Counted from the first letter of the stretch, positions 45,201-58,801 are shown. The stretch: DNA of 64,000 nucleotides from Coptis chinensis (GCA_015680905.1 CM027383.1:86833001-86897000); one strand, 5' to 3'. The notes: generated from the sequence alone by a model not told the origin. A program made the numbers and translations.

Positions 45201-46149
45201 TGTACGCATTCTGAAAAATAAATAAATAGGAAGAAGCCGCTCATTATGATGAACTAATACAGCGGCACATGGCGATTAAGCCATATGTGTCTTGATCGAC
45301 TTTTGGTCCGGCAAAGACAAAAGTTTAAAATTCGGTTAGTAGCAATATAAAAAATGACTGAAAAAATAAGGGCAATGTATTACGCCACGTGTGCAGTCAG
45401 CTGGGTTAGGCAAGGTAGCACAAAAATACAAAATTCAATTAGTGGCAATTTTGTAATTTTAAACAAAACTGATGGCAGTGTTCTAAAATGAGGGAGAAGC
45501 ATCTGAATTTCACTGTGGAAACGGACGATTTTACCCCTCCATAAATTGCGTTATTACAAAAATCATTAAGATACATATCCGTAATTATCAAAGCCGGATA
45601 AGGGTAAAATCGTAAAGTGCTACTGTTCATGAGACAATTCTCTTTAAAGTAGTAAGATTTAGAGGGTCCCTCTAGTGGGATAACAATTACTACTAAACAT
45701 ATGAGTACTTGTATTTGTTCTCTTACCACTCCAAATTTTGTATAGATACTGCAAAATCACTAGGAAAAAGATCAATGTAAGAACTAAGATCATTTAGTAA
45801 GATGCCAATGCAAATGTTCACTTTCAGTGTAAATTCCATTCCCCTTAGGCAAGTCAGCCTAGAGAATTCAACTTAAACTCGGTCAATAAGGCTTGAACAA
45901 TAAGTCATGGTCGCTTCTACTGTAATGAAAATGAGCCAATAAGAACAAAAATATAGCTTCACTCCAAAACTTGGGGCAGAAGAAATCTCTTCCTCGATCA
46001 ATTCAATAATATCCACAACAGTAGCTTTTATCTACAAATGATGAGTAGTAGTGTGCTTAACTGCCCCGATCTACTTTTGTCTTCCTCTCATTCTTTAGAA
46101 CCCTCTTCCTCCCTCATTTTATAAGAATCAATCTTAAGAAAAATTGATC

Positions 46150-46440
46150 AAAGAAAATCCAATTGATAATAAATAAATAAAATAATAATGGCCTCCCAAA
46201 AATACCTAAAATAGTGGGGTTTTTTTAAAACTTACTTGGAGTCCTTCAAACAAACAAATTTTTGAAATAGTGGGGTTTCTTCACTAAAGAATCAAAGCCC
46301 CCACAAATCCGATTCCTTTTAATAAGAATCTAAAACATAGGCCCGACCCTAATTCAGCCCTCAAAATTGATCAAAGAAAAATCCAATTGATATAAATAAA
46401 TAAAAAAATAATGGCCTCCCCAAAAAATACCTAATCATAT
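46150..46440. repeat. Dispersed direct repeat (about 65 bp, 220 bp apart)
   Basis: Copies at 46150-46212 and 46376-46436 share AAATCCAATTGAT, AAATAAATAAA and ATAATGGCCTCCC. The GTGGGGTTT block also repeats nearby (46215, 46270). Confidence 0.8.
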
Positions 46441-46906
46441 TTTCATTTCCATATACAAAGCTTGAATCACTTTTAAATTAGTCCTTTAAACAAACAAATA
46501 TTATATTTATGATATCTATTAAAATGAAATATAATTATTTGTTGAAATAAAATGGGGTTTTCTTCCATGTACTTGACATTAGATTGTGGATATGCATTTT
46601 AAATTTTTGGACTTATACGGATTATTACTAGATTGGTTGGACTTTGAGTTTGTAGATTATTGTACATTTTTGTAATATAAATGAGTTTTAAAACTCATGT
46701 AGTAAAAAAAAAAATATAGGCTAAAGAGGCCCTAAAGCCTTTAAAGGGGCTTAGGTTGGTGGCGGTGTTGTTAATGTTGATTTTTTCGGTCTTGTTGTTA
46801 ATGGAGAAGTTTTGGTTGTGAAGAATGAATGGAGGCGAGAATTAAGAATTTTATTTTCTGCTTTTGCTCATTTGGGGTTTTCGTCTCGCGGAGGTAGTGT
46901 ATTCGT

Positions 46907-46907
<1 letters not shown>

Positions 46908-46947
<40 letters not shown>
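46908..46947. repeat. Poly-T tract
   Basis: About 40 bp almost entirely T with one C interruption. It could be the tail of a minus-strand retroposed sequence, but no body was recognised. Confidence 0.85.
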
Positions 46948-46948
<1 letters not shown>

Positions 46949-47310
46949 TTTCTTAAACTTCTAATATTTGATAGTTTTGAAATTGGGCCAAATTTCCGTG
47001 TGATGGGGAGGTGATTATAATTTGAGCATAGATGAAGGAGAATTAAACAAATGCAGTGAGGTGTTTCTAATTATTAATACCTCATTTTTTTTAGGAACTA
47101 TTAATATTGCTCGGTTTGGAAAATAGAGGCGATATGGTTTACATATTGGTTGATACTACATTAAGACACACATTATTTAGTTATGGATGTTTACTACGAG
47201 GCGTGAGGGAAATTATGGATTATGGGAAATGTGGATCCTCACGAAAAAACCAACTCCCCATTTCATTAAGTCATTGTCATGTGATATGTGATGAGACAAC
47301 AATTATTTTG

Positions 47311-50300
47311 GGGTCTGTGTTGGAAGCCACTGGGACTGATTGGGCAGACCTCCAGCCCAAGCCCAAATCGTGAAGCCCAACAAAAGCCCAAGACACCCCC
47401 CCCTTCCATTCTTGCGAAACCGAAAAACCTCCTCTAACCAACCATCTCTATCAGCAAACCCTTCAACCCTAACAAAAAAACCCAATCTTATTGAAGTAAT
47501 CCAATCCGTCACGACAACTATCGATTTGGAAACAGGACACTATTGTTTTAGAAGCTCCAGTGAGGTATGCACCTTTTTGGTATGCACCTTTTTTGGTTTT
47601 TCTCCTTTTGATTATTTTATGTAGTGGTTCGATTCTTTAGTGGTTAGAAAAATTTTATTCGCATAATTAATTTAATTATTTTCCAATTAGCAAACATCAT
47701 TAAAAGATTAAAGATTCTTGACTTAACGCATGGTTACTCAATTCATGGTGGGGAGTACTAATTGTTCTTCAGAAGTGTGTGTTACTTTTTCTTCCTATAT
47801 CTATCATAGTGTGTGATACTTTTTCTTCCTATATCTATCATAGTATCTATGTTGTTTATAGTATCTATGTTGTTTTTCCTCCTCCGGAAAGTATAGCTTA
47901 ATTGGCTTGATTTCACCGTAAAGTGCTTTTGCTTTGTTTTTTTCCATCCCTTAAACCAAACACATAAAATTGTTTAATGGGAATGATGCTCTTTGTGGCT
48001 CTTTTGTAGATCCTAACCTCAAGATTTCCAAAAGAGACATTAATGGAGTTTGATGTTGATCAAATAGCACATATCATCAAAAGAAACTGAGATAGTTGTG
48101 GCGTAAACATTGAGTGACGCGTTAGAATCCTTTAGAGTTGTAGCTGATAACTCATGTACTTGATCAGTTCTTGATTTGCGCAGGAGTTTCACCAGATAGC
48201 CAACTTACATCTTCTCACAATCCAATCGCGAAATTTAATCCAATTTGGCTGAAATTTAATCCTGCAATTTCGCCATTTAAGCTTTTGCAAGTTGGGAGAG
48301 CGGTGAAAGCTTGAAATTTCATCATTTCTAGTTGTTCGATTCTTGCATTGTACTTGTTGATTTATTTCCAATTGAAGGTAAGAACTTTTGCTTGCTTTGT
48401 ACCTTTTGATTCATTTCCAGTTGATCGATTCTTGCTGAATGTCAATTTTTCTTACAGTGTCTTTGAATATATTAATATATAAACTGAATTGCATCTGCTT
48501 TAGTCATTTTCTACGTCATTTTGGTGATTGTGGTATGTCATTTTCTACGTTAGTTTTTGGGGATTTCTAATTTAGTGGCGATTGTTGGTGCAACTTTGGT
48601 GATTTCTGTGAAATGTAACAGTGGGATGATTCTTCCATTTGTTATTGTACCAATCATTGACATAGGATTAGTAGGTTGGGGTTCCGCGGATTCTAGTTAC
48701 TTTAGTGGCGTAGTTGTTCTATTAATTAATTTTGTATGTTTAAGCACCAGGAACATTGTTATGAGTCCGTCACATCTTAGTGAAGTTGAGGTTCATATAT
48801 ACTTCATTTAATTTTTAGACTAATAGACAAGTATTGAGTGAGGGGTTAAGTTGAAACTTGTTTAATAGTTCACCCCACTCACGAGGAAGGCCATCTTCTA
48901 TGAATACCAATGATCAAATTGTCTCGGATAAATGAGGAAAATGTTCTAATGCATGCAATGTGTTAGTTCTTTCACTGCATTAGTACTATAGGTGTTCAGT
49001 ATGTGCCTTCTGTAATATAGGTACATTTTCTTTCTCGCCTTATGTTTTACGTATCCATGCTTCAATGTCATTCATAAAGCTTGGACTTGTGCTTCCCTCC
49101 AAATGTGTTAGACAGTACACACTCCGCTCTAAGACATTCGTTCCATCTTTCCTTCAGCTGCCAAGGAGGTTAGATACTCTTAAAGGTAGTCATGGCAATT
49201 GTGGCGAAACATTGAGTGACGTTAGAATCCTTTAGTCAATTCCACCCATAGATTCTTCCAACCTCTTGACAGTGCTAGTTTTGCACTCTTAACTGTTGCA
49301 GTACACCCATAGATCCATAACACGATTACGGTGTGGTGTGTTTATTGAGCACGGGGATTTATTAGACTTATTATGACAATGGCTTTTTAACTTTGTGAAG
49401 AATGCTTTAATCTATTAAATGCGAGAACTGCAAAGCGACTATATTCACTCTTCTATATTGTGAGACTTGATAGGACTATCATTTCTAATTGAAGGAGTAA
49501 TATTGCTTAGTATTGCTATTTCTAAGATGTAATGTTTGTGTTGATAATAGTATATTATGGAACTTGAGTATTTCATCGCCGCCAAATTGTTCTGTTGGCT
49601 CTCTAAAGTGTTGTATTGATTTCATCATTTGCTTTTCAAGCGGATATGGCTTTGTCTTACATTCACTAGACCTAGCATCTTATTTGTACGAACTTAATTT
49701 AAATAGTTATAATTAAGAGTTTTGAAGATATTTGTCATATTGATTAAGAAATCAGCTTGAACATTTTAGCGTTGTTGCTTTAATAGAAAGAATCTCTGTG
49801 TGTGTATATATTTTTTTTAGAAAGATTAACACTCTCTGTTGTTTTCAAATTTAATTGTTGTGCTTTATCACTTTGGATTCAAAACCCAAGCAAAAGGAGG
49901 TTCTAATAGAAGTGAATCATAACGACTACCTTACTTAACTTCTTGTTAATTGCTTCCTTACTTCATGCTGTTGATTATTCATTTTTGTCTGATCCCAACG
50001 TCTGTTTTGGATGTGTCGCTACCATGTTAAGCTTTACCGTTTTACATTGAGCTTGCGTTTGTAAGTTGTAGATTATATTTTGACTGGAAAATGTAAACTC
50101 AAAGGGCATTGTATGTAAACTCAAAGGGCATTATATGTGAACAACCAGATATTGTTCTTGATTGTGGATCACATGTTGTATGTTTGGTCTGAGATGCTTT
50201 TGATCAGGCACGATGTATGTATTTTCTTCTTATGAATAAAAGTGTTACAAATAAGGATTGTTAAATTTATCTCTTTGACACTGTTTCCGATTGTTATTTT

Positions 50301-50404
50301 ACTGGAAGTGGTTGTTGGCAGTCCAAAGTGTTGTTATTCTATAAGTGTAGATTTGATTAAACTTATTATAGTTACTAATACTTGTTTTATTTTTCTTTGT
50401 AGCG
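47311..50404 (+). other. Non-coding 5' part of composite element copy 2
   Basis: About 3.1 kb. The first 170 bp are homologous to 13883-14060, and the last 30 bp before the ATG (ACTTGTTTTATTTTTCTTTG then TAGC) are nearly identical to 29561-29587. The middle is AT-rich without coding potential. It probably includes a long intron in the 5' UTR, since TTTCTTTGTAG before the ATG looks like a 3' splice site. Confidence 0.6.
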
Positions 50405-52005
50405 ATGGGTCCTCAATCAAAGAATGTAAAGAATGTAGCGAAAACTACATTCAAGGGTATGAAGAAATTGTTTGGTGGTGGTTCCTCTAGTGGTGACGCA
50501 GTTGGAAGAAAGAGACAAAGGGCAGAGGGCTTAACAATATCAGCGCGTAGAGGGGACCATTTGGAAAAAGAGGTTCCTGAAGTTGATTCATCGAGTGAAG
50601 ATAGTGTAAATAGTGTAGATAGTGATAATAATGTAGGTTTAGATATAAATATGGACAAAGGGAAGAGTATAGTGGAAGAGGAGAGTGAGGAGGATGATGA
50701 GGAGGGTGATGAGGGTAAGGAGGAGGATGAGCAGGATGATGATGTGGAAGAATATGTGGTAGAAGACGTACCACCAGTGGAAGAAGCACCTTTGGTATTG
50801 GATTTCGTAAGAAAATCCAATGATGATTTGGAGTTTAAAAGAGGTGTGTATAGGGGGGGCCCGTATGAGTCAGAGTTGTTGTATGACTATGCGGTGCATG
50901 TTGCTCGTGATGTTTAGGAAAGAAGGGTAATATTTTGTTTTTCTATAGTACTTTGATTTTCTTTTACAAAATCTTTTGTTTTTGCTCATATATATCTAAT
51001 GCGTGCTCGGTTGTTTCAGGAGGATCGCAGAGCGTTGAAGTATGTTTCGCACTTAACGAAGTTATCCCAATGGGATTTCAAGAATGAATTTCAAAGGTCT
51101 CTGAGATTTGCCCGACAGTTGAGAAGGACTGGGTTGTTTGATCTCATGGAAGGTTATCACGAGCATATGGATCCACTATTAATCTCTGCGTTTGTGGAGA
51201 GATGGCATCCAGAGACCAACACTTTCCATATGCCAGTTGGGGAGATGACTGTGACTTTGGATGATGTTGTCTAAATATGTGGAGTCACAGTTAGAGGAAG
51301 AGCGGTGCAAGGGGACAGTGTGCTGAACTTACAAGAATCGATAAATCTCCTACATCGTGCTTTGGGTATGGACATTGATTTGATTAGGGCGGAGATGGAA
51401 GCTAGCATGTTCACTTCAAAAGTAATGCTATAATTCATCCGAAAGCATTTTGTGAACAAGGTTCATGATAGCCCCATATGTGATGCTGCTGGGAAGGTGG
51501 TGGAGAAAGTCTCGAGTTTCTAGGAAGTTCAACGGGCTGTCAGAGCTTTTATCCTGTTTTTCTTTGGATGTGTCGTTTTTACTGACAAGTCTGGGACTGG
51601 AGTGCCTATATGTTATCTGAGGTCGTTGTTGAGATTTAGTGAGATAGAAGAGTATGCATGGGGTGCAGCAATTTTGGCATTTTTATATAGAGGTCTTGGG
51701 GCTACCACATGTGAGAAGATGAAAAGGGTTACAGGCTATATGACTCTTCTACAGGTAAAACTTGAGTATTTTAGAGTTTATTTTTTTTAATGTTAATTTT
51801 ATTACTCTATCAATATGTTAACTATTTGTGTATATCTAGGTGTGGATCTATGAGTATTTTCCGGTACTCAGAGCAGTCCTAAACTTCGACTATAGCTTGC
51901 TCAGCCGCGTGCTCATAGACACACAGTAGTCGCTCCACACTATTACGATACAACGCATGCATTGCAGTATTATCGAGCGATACTTGATGATTTGAATTAT
52001 TTCAA
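50405..52005 (+). pseudogene. PMD protein gene, copy 2, 5' exons
   Basis: Exon 1 (50405-50932) begins MGPQSKNVKNVAKTTFKGMK and runs through an acidic stretch (EEESEEDDEEGDEGKEEDEQ). A TGG-to-TAG change near 50915 ends it early. After the intron (ending near 51019) the PMD core follows ([29 protein letters not shown]), with stops near 51272, 51430 and 51521. The next exon (near 51840) holds WIYEYFP and ends in the MITE junction. Exon borders match copy 1. The copy is inactive. Confidence 0.85.
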
Positions 52006-52324
52006 GGGGATGGTTATATGAACTCCACCTTATAGCGACTCCAAAGTTACTCCACTCATAAAATGAACTTACAAAATGAATTGAGGACTAATTTTTTTGT
52101 GGATGTGTATTACATCTCATGATAGAGAACCCCCACCAAAAATCAGCTCAATTGAATATGTCTAACCTTGTCAAAATTATATCGAAATTAAAAAAATATG
52201 AATTGGATAATTTCATAACTTTCTAAATGATTTTTGAAGGTTGTACATTTAAGTTTTTTTGTTTATATTTTTTTTCTAGTTCAATTAAGTGATTCATTTG
52301 GAGTTGTTTCATATAACCATCCCC
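52006..52324. mobile_element. MITE (319 bp) with long terminal inverted repeats
   Basis: The left end reads GGGGATGGTTATATGA and the right end is its reverse complement, with the inverted repeat extending about 25 bp each side apart from a small indel. The flanks are near-matching 8-bp duplications (TATTTCAA at 51998, TTTTTCAA at 52325), compatible with a hAT-type MITE. It interrupts copy 2 of the PMD gene at an exon/intron edge. Confidence 0.82.
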
Positions 52325-52532
52325 TTTTTCAATGTAAGATTTTGTTTGTTTATATTTTTTTAGTAATTGATCATTGGAGTTGTTATCCCACATTTGAAAG
52401 GTTGATTGGCATCCCTACAAAAATGTCAGAGATACAAACCCGATCGATGACATTGCATTTTTTGAGGGATTGCTATGTTTTTTCAACATTGTCGAGCTTT
52501 ACGCTATCGCAAGGGTGGTGCGTCAGTTGGGT

Positions 52533-53636
52533 TGATAACCGTAAAAATAGTAGAATCCTAAATATTAATGTTAACAACACTAATACGTAATCCTACCATT
52601 CTTACGTTTAAATCAATTCTTCTTACTCTCAAAACATAATCATGCAATATAATGAGTAAGGATTCGTTCCACTCTTAACTCTCAAGACTTAAACAAATTC
52701 AACTAATCAAACCAAAAGGAACAATGGTGAGAGTAATGATTTGATGTGAAATTTCTATACTACCATTCCCAACATAAGAACAATAATAAGAACAAGACAT
52801 AATTAAATTAAATTGAAATTAAAACTAATTTAGAACTAAGATTGTGAATAACTAATTATGAATTTAAGACAACTAAATCCAAATAAGAATTTAAGCAATA
52901 ATCTAAATTGAAATGAAGAACTAATACTTTATTCTAAAAACTAAATATGATTCTAAACTAACTAATTGAATGAATGTAAAAAAACTAGATCTAGATCTAA
53001 AAACTAATCTAGATCTATCTTTTTCTAACCCTAAACTCCATTAAGATTAGCTTCCTAACCTAACTACCTCTAACAAAGATTCAAGCTTTTGTTTTTATAC
53101 TTTCAGATCCAAAAATCGTGCATGGGCTTGGAGCCATGTTTTGGGCCGGAAAATCGGGCCCAAAACCCAATTTCTTTAGTCCAAAATAGGCTCTTCAGCT
53201 GCAGTTGGCTTCGACAGATGTTTCATCCACTCTTTCTCCTCTGATTGGGCCAAGTCTTGGACCATTGGAAAGCTCTTTCTGAGCCGGTCGTTTTGACATA
53301 AGATACTCCCAATTCCGAAGTCTGAGTCCAAAGATACGGCCTTCGGAAGTTCTGCTGACTTGTGCACTATTTCTGCCCGTGTTGGCTTTTCAGCTTTTGA
53401 CCGGGATTTACAAAGGCTTTGTCTCCTTGAATCTTGGCCTTTATTCACAGAACTCCTTAGAAACCGACCTTTGCTCCTTTATCTCGCTAAAGTGGCACAT
53501 TTCTGCACATAATGGACTTTGAAGCCTGAAATGCATAAAAACACATAATCAATATTAACTCTTACTTATTATTCACATAATTGGTCTAAAAGTACGATTG
53601 TTAAGGGGTTAAAACTATAGTTTTGGGCTCTTATCA
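52533..53636 (-). repeat. 3' LTR of the Athila/Tat-group element
   Basis: The minus strand begins TGATAAGAGCCCAAAAC (53636) and ends GGTTATCA (52533). A TATAAAAAC promoter-like motif lies near 53096 on the minus strand. It is almost identical to 60310-61288 except for the last roughly 130 bp (52533-52660), which are unrelated. Confidence 0.93.
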
Positions 53637-53660
53637 AACCACCCCCAAACAGCATTTTGC
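53637..53660 (-). other. Polypurine tract and conserved leader of the Athila/Tat-group element
   Basis: The minus strand reads GCTGTTTGGGGGTGG just before the LTR, preceded by TTGCTTGAGGACAAGC, which is a hallmark of Athila/Tat 3' regions. Confidence 0.85.
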
Positions 53661-56449
53661 TTGTCCTCAAGCAAAGATGAGAATTTAGAATAAGTGACCA
53701 AAAATGGAGTTCTATCTACTCTCGTTTATTTGAGTGCGATTGCATTGACCATATCGCAACAAGGCCTTAAACCACTAGGAATTCCCTAGTGGGACGAGTT
53801 ATAGCCTCGAGAGAGTTTTCCGATGAAGGTACTCACAAACTTCATCTATACTACAACGACTAAGAAATAAAACTATTGTTTCCTTATTTATGTCTCAATT
53901 ATCTATACATCTTACTAGCAATGAATACGAAATAATCATGTCGAAACCTAAGCTAATATATGCATAATAATCAATCATCTACTTAATAAACATATATACA
54001 ATGAGTAATGCTATGAAATGCAAGATAAAGTCCGTTTAAAACTTTGGAATAAATATTCCTTAAGTAGGTTCTCACATAAAAGTCAAGACAAAAAATCATT
54101 TTGTTTTTTCCACTCAAGTTTTGCTACTCCAAAGGTGCGCGGTGGGCATACTTTACCTTACAATCTCAATGACACACAAAGGAAGCCGAAGTTGATCAAA
54201 CACATCTCCACTTACTATCCCACTAACCTATTCCTAATTGAGCTAGAGGTCTTTATTAGGTGTTGTGGGGATTAGGAGATGGTTTAAGAAGGAAGGAAAT
54301 GGATATTCAAAAGGGACAAGTCTGAGATAATAGAGTCTTCATATTATGTAACTAGAGAAAACCTTGTTATTTACTTTTGCTTCTACACTTTGTTTCCATC
54401 CTTAGCCATATTTTTTTTTTCCTTTTTCTTTGGCTTTTGACTCCTTTTATTCTATTTTTTTAGAGTTTTTATTTTATTTCTATTTTTATTTTTCTTTTCT
54501 TTGGATGGAAACTTCTTTTCTTTATTTTCTGAAGCAATTAACTAACTTTTGTTTACACAGGTTTTTCTCTTCTTCTTTCTTCCTTATTCTATTCTCAGAC
54601 TTATCTAAATTGGGTAGGTTGAATTTTTTTTTTTGTTTTGTTTTGTAACAGGGTAAAGGATTTGTGGTTTATGAAAGGGCTAATGAAAGGCTCAGTGGGG
54701 CGACTAGCGGAAAATATACTTAGGTCGGAATTTCTAGCTATATCGATCCAAAAATGGCCTAAATTCTCTCTTAGGACATGGTATAGTGGTCAAGCAAGTG
54801 GACGTGTGATTTCTCTATTCGGAATATACTTCTCCCTTGTGTCATTTCTCAAATGTTTCACTCATATAAGGCTTTAGGCTATATTCTCACAGGATTTGTA
54901 GAATAAGTACTCTAGCCTAGATTTCAGAAAACTTCTTGTCCAAACAATTATAGATACTCATGTAATATATTTATAGATAGATGCAAAGATTATTACCTAC
55001 ATATTAACCTAAGTTTCTAAAAACTATTATAATGCAAAAGCTACGTGAGACTTCTAGATTATTAAGAGCATAGAGAAAAAAAAACAATACCAATATTCCT
55101 AAGTGTATAGCATAAACTTTTTATTTTTATTTTTATTTTTATTTTTATTATTTTTAAGACAAATAATACGTAATATACAACCTAATATGTGCTTAACATT
55201 TACATTGTGTGTTTCTATACCACCCCAAAACAATTTGGGAGAAGGGGGTTCATGAAACAATTCAATAGCACAATTAAATTATGTAACTAACTAATTTTTA
55301 TAATTTTTAACATTTTATAAATAAAAGTGTGTAATTTACATCCTAAAAGTGTCTAATTTTTGCAAATGTTTCTATCCCACCCCAAACAATCGACGCTTTG
55401 TCCTCAAAGTGTAAAGAGATAAGGAAAAAATTTACCATAGAAACGTGGCAAAAAAATTGCGACTGTAAATGTAAATATTGTAAAGATGATATATGATAAT
55501 ATGAAACACAATTAAACTAGTGCGTACTAACTAACACAAACTCTAATTGAAGTAAACATGACAGCTTTAGGGTGGCAATATGATTTAAAATGAATACCAA
55601 AATCGCCACCCCCAAAACAAAATTGGAAAACTCTTTTTAAGTTTGAAAATTTTGTTTGGCCTATACTCGAGAAAGTTGGTATTGTTCAAAACTTGGGTCT
55701 TTTAAAGTCGGTTCCCTAGACTTACTAATATATATGTATTAAAATGCAGTTTACCATATATCAACAATCGAAAAAAGTTGTGGGTCTTTCCACAAATAAT
55801 TAACATGGAATGCACCATCAAAACGTAATTAAGCACCAAGATTTCCTATGACGTAGCTTAGTGGAATGAGAGCAAAGCCTTATAGATCTAAAACCTAATT
55901 GAGCATACAGTTTTTCTTTGTCCTCTTACGGGGGATGCCAAGTAAATGAACGTGAGAAAAAAATTGATGGTTGTGGAAGATCGTGGGATGTGGATAATTT
56001 TGAGAAGGAAAAAATGGAAAAAATGAAAATGTGTCGGCTGGCTTGTCCTTGGGTGTTACTTCTTCACCAGTTGGTTTTAGATAGTTATGAAGCATAGGAG
56101 AAACGACAAGGTCAAGTACAAACTCAATGGTTCTTTGAAAAGGTAGAGGGCGAGGAACATTAAGTGATGGAAGGTGAATGAGTGACATGAGGATGTGAGG
56201 TGGGTGAATGGTGTTCAACTAGTTTCTTAGGTCTATATCATCGAGGCCTTGAGATATGTAAGACATTCCGCAATAGGTGGGTAAGAAGAATCACCGGGAT
56301 AGAGGGCTTAAAAATTCTTCTTCCGTCATGGCGTCCAAGATGAATGGATGTCAATAGGAGAGAACTTCGCGAGGCGGCAAAAGAAAGGTTGCAAAAGAGT
56401 CGAAGGAAATCCTCCTTGATGTTATCTACGCCTAGGGGAGTAGAAATTG
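53661..56449 (-). other. Non-coding 3' region of the Athila/Tat-group element
   Basis: About 2.8 kb where pol would be expected, but I see no RT, RNase H or integrase motif in any frame. Several CCACCCC(A)AAAC blocks (near 55222, 55379 and 55604) repeat the look of the polypurine tract. Simple TTTTTATTTT repeats occur near 55120. Confidence 0.6.
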
Positions 56450-56990
56450 TGATCCTTGTCTTCTTCCATAAGAGGGTATCTACTAGTGTGGGGACTAAAG
56501 TGTCACCGCACTAATGTGAGGTACAAAACTCTCAATGGACTTCACTTCCCCTTCACAGGCAAACCTAGTTGTCCCTGTTTTTGTCTAAACATGTTAACTT
56601 CTACGAAAGATTTCCAAAAGAAAGAGTCATTGAGCCATCCCGACAATTGATTTGGGCATTGGCGGTTGCCAAGAAAGGACACCCTAAGATGATGGGAATG
56701 GAATCATGAGCAACTTCGTATCAAGAATAACAAAGTCGGCCGGATAGTAAAAATCATGAACTTTGATGAGAATATTTTCAACTACACCCTTGGGATACTT
56801 AATAGAATGATCGGCTAACTGCAAAAAGTCATTTTGGTTGGTTGAAGTTTTGTTAGACCTAGTTGTTTATATAAATAAAAAGGGAGTAAGTTAACACTTT
56901 CCCCCGTGTCTAATAAAGCGGTTGTTATGAAGGTATCACCTAAGGTGCATTATCTGATGGGGCGACCGGGGGTCCTTGTACTTAACAATT
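56450..56990 (-). pseudogene. Retroviral-type aspartic protease region of the Athila/Tat-group element
   Basis: The minus strand encodes ALLDTGESVNLLP (near 56935-56895), the protease active-site motif with the catalytic Asp kept. After about 250 bp it encodes ILGCPFLATANAQINCRDG (near 56690-56635). In-frame stops interrupt it, for example near 56880 and 56668. It normally releases gag and pol products during particle maturation. Confidence 0.8.
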
Positions 56991-57657
56991 CCGTTATGTT
57001 CGGATAAATAGGATATTGTTCATTAAGAATGCTTTGTGGGGTATGTTGGTTTTCCTCTTCTTGGTGCACAACTCTTTTAGAAACTTAAGCGTGTTCAGGT
57101 AGACTTTTTATAGCTTCTAGAAAATGTAGGTTTATAGTCAAATTTTTAAACACTTCCCTAATCTCGTCAAAATTCTCGTCCTTTTTAAACACAACTAGTC
57201 TTTGGGGATATGGTGCTTTATCGCTATTTTTAGCATAAGGGATAAAAGTTTTATTAGTCTTTGCTTTATCTCTATCCGTTTTCCATCTAGGTGTCCATAT
57301 TGGAACCTCTACAGGTGTAGGGTCTTCACTTTCTATTATTGGGTCTTGTAATGTTTTCCTTTTTTGGTTATGGTTTAACCGGGTACTTCTACGGTTGTAG
57401 GGTCTTCAGTTTATTATAGTATTTGGTATGGTATCATTTTTAGTTTTGCGGGTAATCTTTAGGCATAGTCACTTGGTTATCAACTACTGCCTCGAACCCG
57501 AGCGAAGGGTAGTATTTGCTGTGGGTCCCCTTGGTTTATATTACCATTACAAAGAAATACCTTGTTTATTTCAAAGGGGGTGTTTGTTGACTTAGGATTA
57601 GGCATCGCTTGACTTGGAAACACGCCGGTTTGGTTATTATTTTGGTTAGAAGACATG

Positions 57658-58801
57658 TCAATAACCTTTTTGGCACAAAGACTGCATCATTTGCATCGTT
57701 TGTTTCATCATATTAGAGTTTTGATTATGTTGATCTTTCATCAAGTTGGAGTTTTGTTGTATAATTTGATTTTGTTTCTCCAACAAGGTCACTACTACTT
57801 TATCCGTAGATGGTTGTATTGGAATTAAAAGCTTGTTGGCGTTCATGTCTTGATGTTGATAGTTTTGGGTTATGGGTACTAAACCTCTATTCTGGTCACC
57901 TAAGTTCCCTTGTCCTTGATGTTGAGTTAACTGGTTGAAGTATGATGGTTGTGGTGGTGTTTGTGCATAGACAAGAGGACAATAGAAGTCGGAATGCTCA
58001 AGACTACAACATACATTACAACGAGTAGAGTTAATGTTCATGACTGGAGTAGGTTGTTGTTGAACGAGAGATGGCATCTACCTTTTTAGTGAGGGGCATC
58101 GATAAGAGTTTTAAGCTTCGGGATCATGTTTAACCTCAAGAGAAGAAGAAGGAGGAGCGGGGAGGAATCGTTACCTCCCCAATTGTTGTTCTTCTTAGAT
58201 TGATCTTCTAAAATTTATAAGCCTCCAAGGCTCCTTTACTAAGAAAACTACCCCCATCATGATATCTAGAACCTCCTTATGATAATGTAAAAGCCCCTTG
58301 AAGAAAGCACGAAACAAGCGTGTCTTTTCGCAAGATTATGATCTTGGGCATTCAATGAAAGATTAGTGAAACGATTCCGTGCCTCCGAAAAAAGGATTCA
58401 TGAGGATTCCGGGCCAAGAAATGAATCTTGTGAAGCATTTCATCCGCCTTCAATGGTGGGTAAAACTGTTCCATGAACAATTGAACAAGTTGAGCCCATG
58501 AGTCCACAGAGTTTGGCGTTTGGGCGTTTAACCAAGACACGCCTTATCGGCTAAGGTGAAAGGAAATACCCCAATTTAATTTGTTCCGCACCAACCGTAG
58601 GATGGTGGAATGTTGTAAGGACTTGTTCAATCCTACGTAATGGCGATAAGGTTTTTCATGGTCTAAATCATGAAAAACGGGTAACAAATTAAAATATTTG
58701 GGGGATTCGAAATCCCAATCGGTCCGCTAGAACGATGCAAGATTTGGGGCTATCGCCAAGGCTTTGTAGAAGTCGAGAGAGAGTCTCTCTTTCTTCACCA
58801 T
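57658..58801 (-). pseudogene. Gag of the Athila/Tat-group element, broken
   Basis: The ATG at 58799-58801 starts MVKKERLSLDFYKALAIAP, followed by a stop near 58727. The Retrotrans_gag core (DSWAQLVQLFMEQFYPPLKA) lies near 58505-58445. A CX2CX4HX4C knuckle (CNVCCSLEHSDFYC) lies near 58020-57980, and a Gln/Asn-rich tail (QNQIIQQNSNLMKDQHNQNS) near 57790-57720. Several stops separate the parts. Confidence 0.82.

Larger units (their letters stand above)
45200..47310. other. Uncharacterised AT-rich DNA between element clusters
   Basis: About 2.1 kb with no convincing ORF. A block of about 65 bp (AATCCAATTGAT ... ATAATGGCCTCCC) at 46150 recurs at 46376. A T-rich run of about 40 bp lies at 46908-46947. 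No element boundaries were recognised. Confidence 0.5.

Noticed and set aside
47311-50404. Independent host genes from small ORFs in this stretch
   Set aside because: None shows a domain, a splice structure or codon regularity, and the stretch matches the 5' non-coding part of the composite element at both ends.
50413-50820. Minus-strand Ser/Pro/His-rich ORFs
   Set aside because: They mirror the acidic coding region of the PMD gene on the opposite strand.
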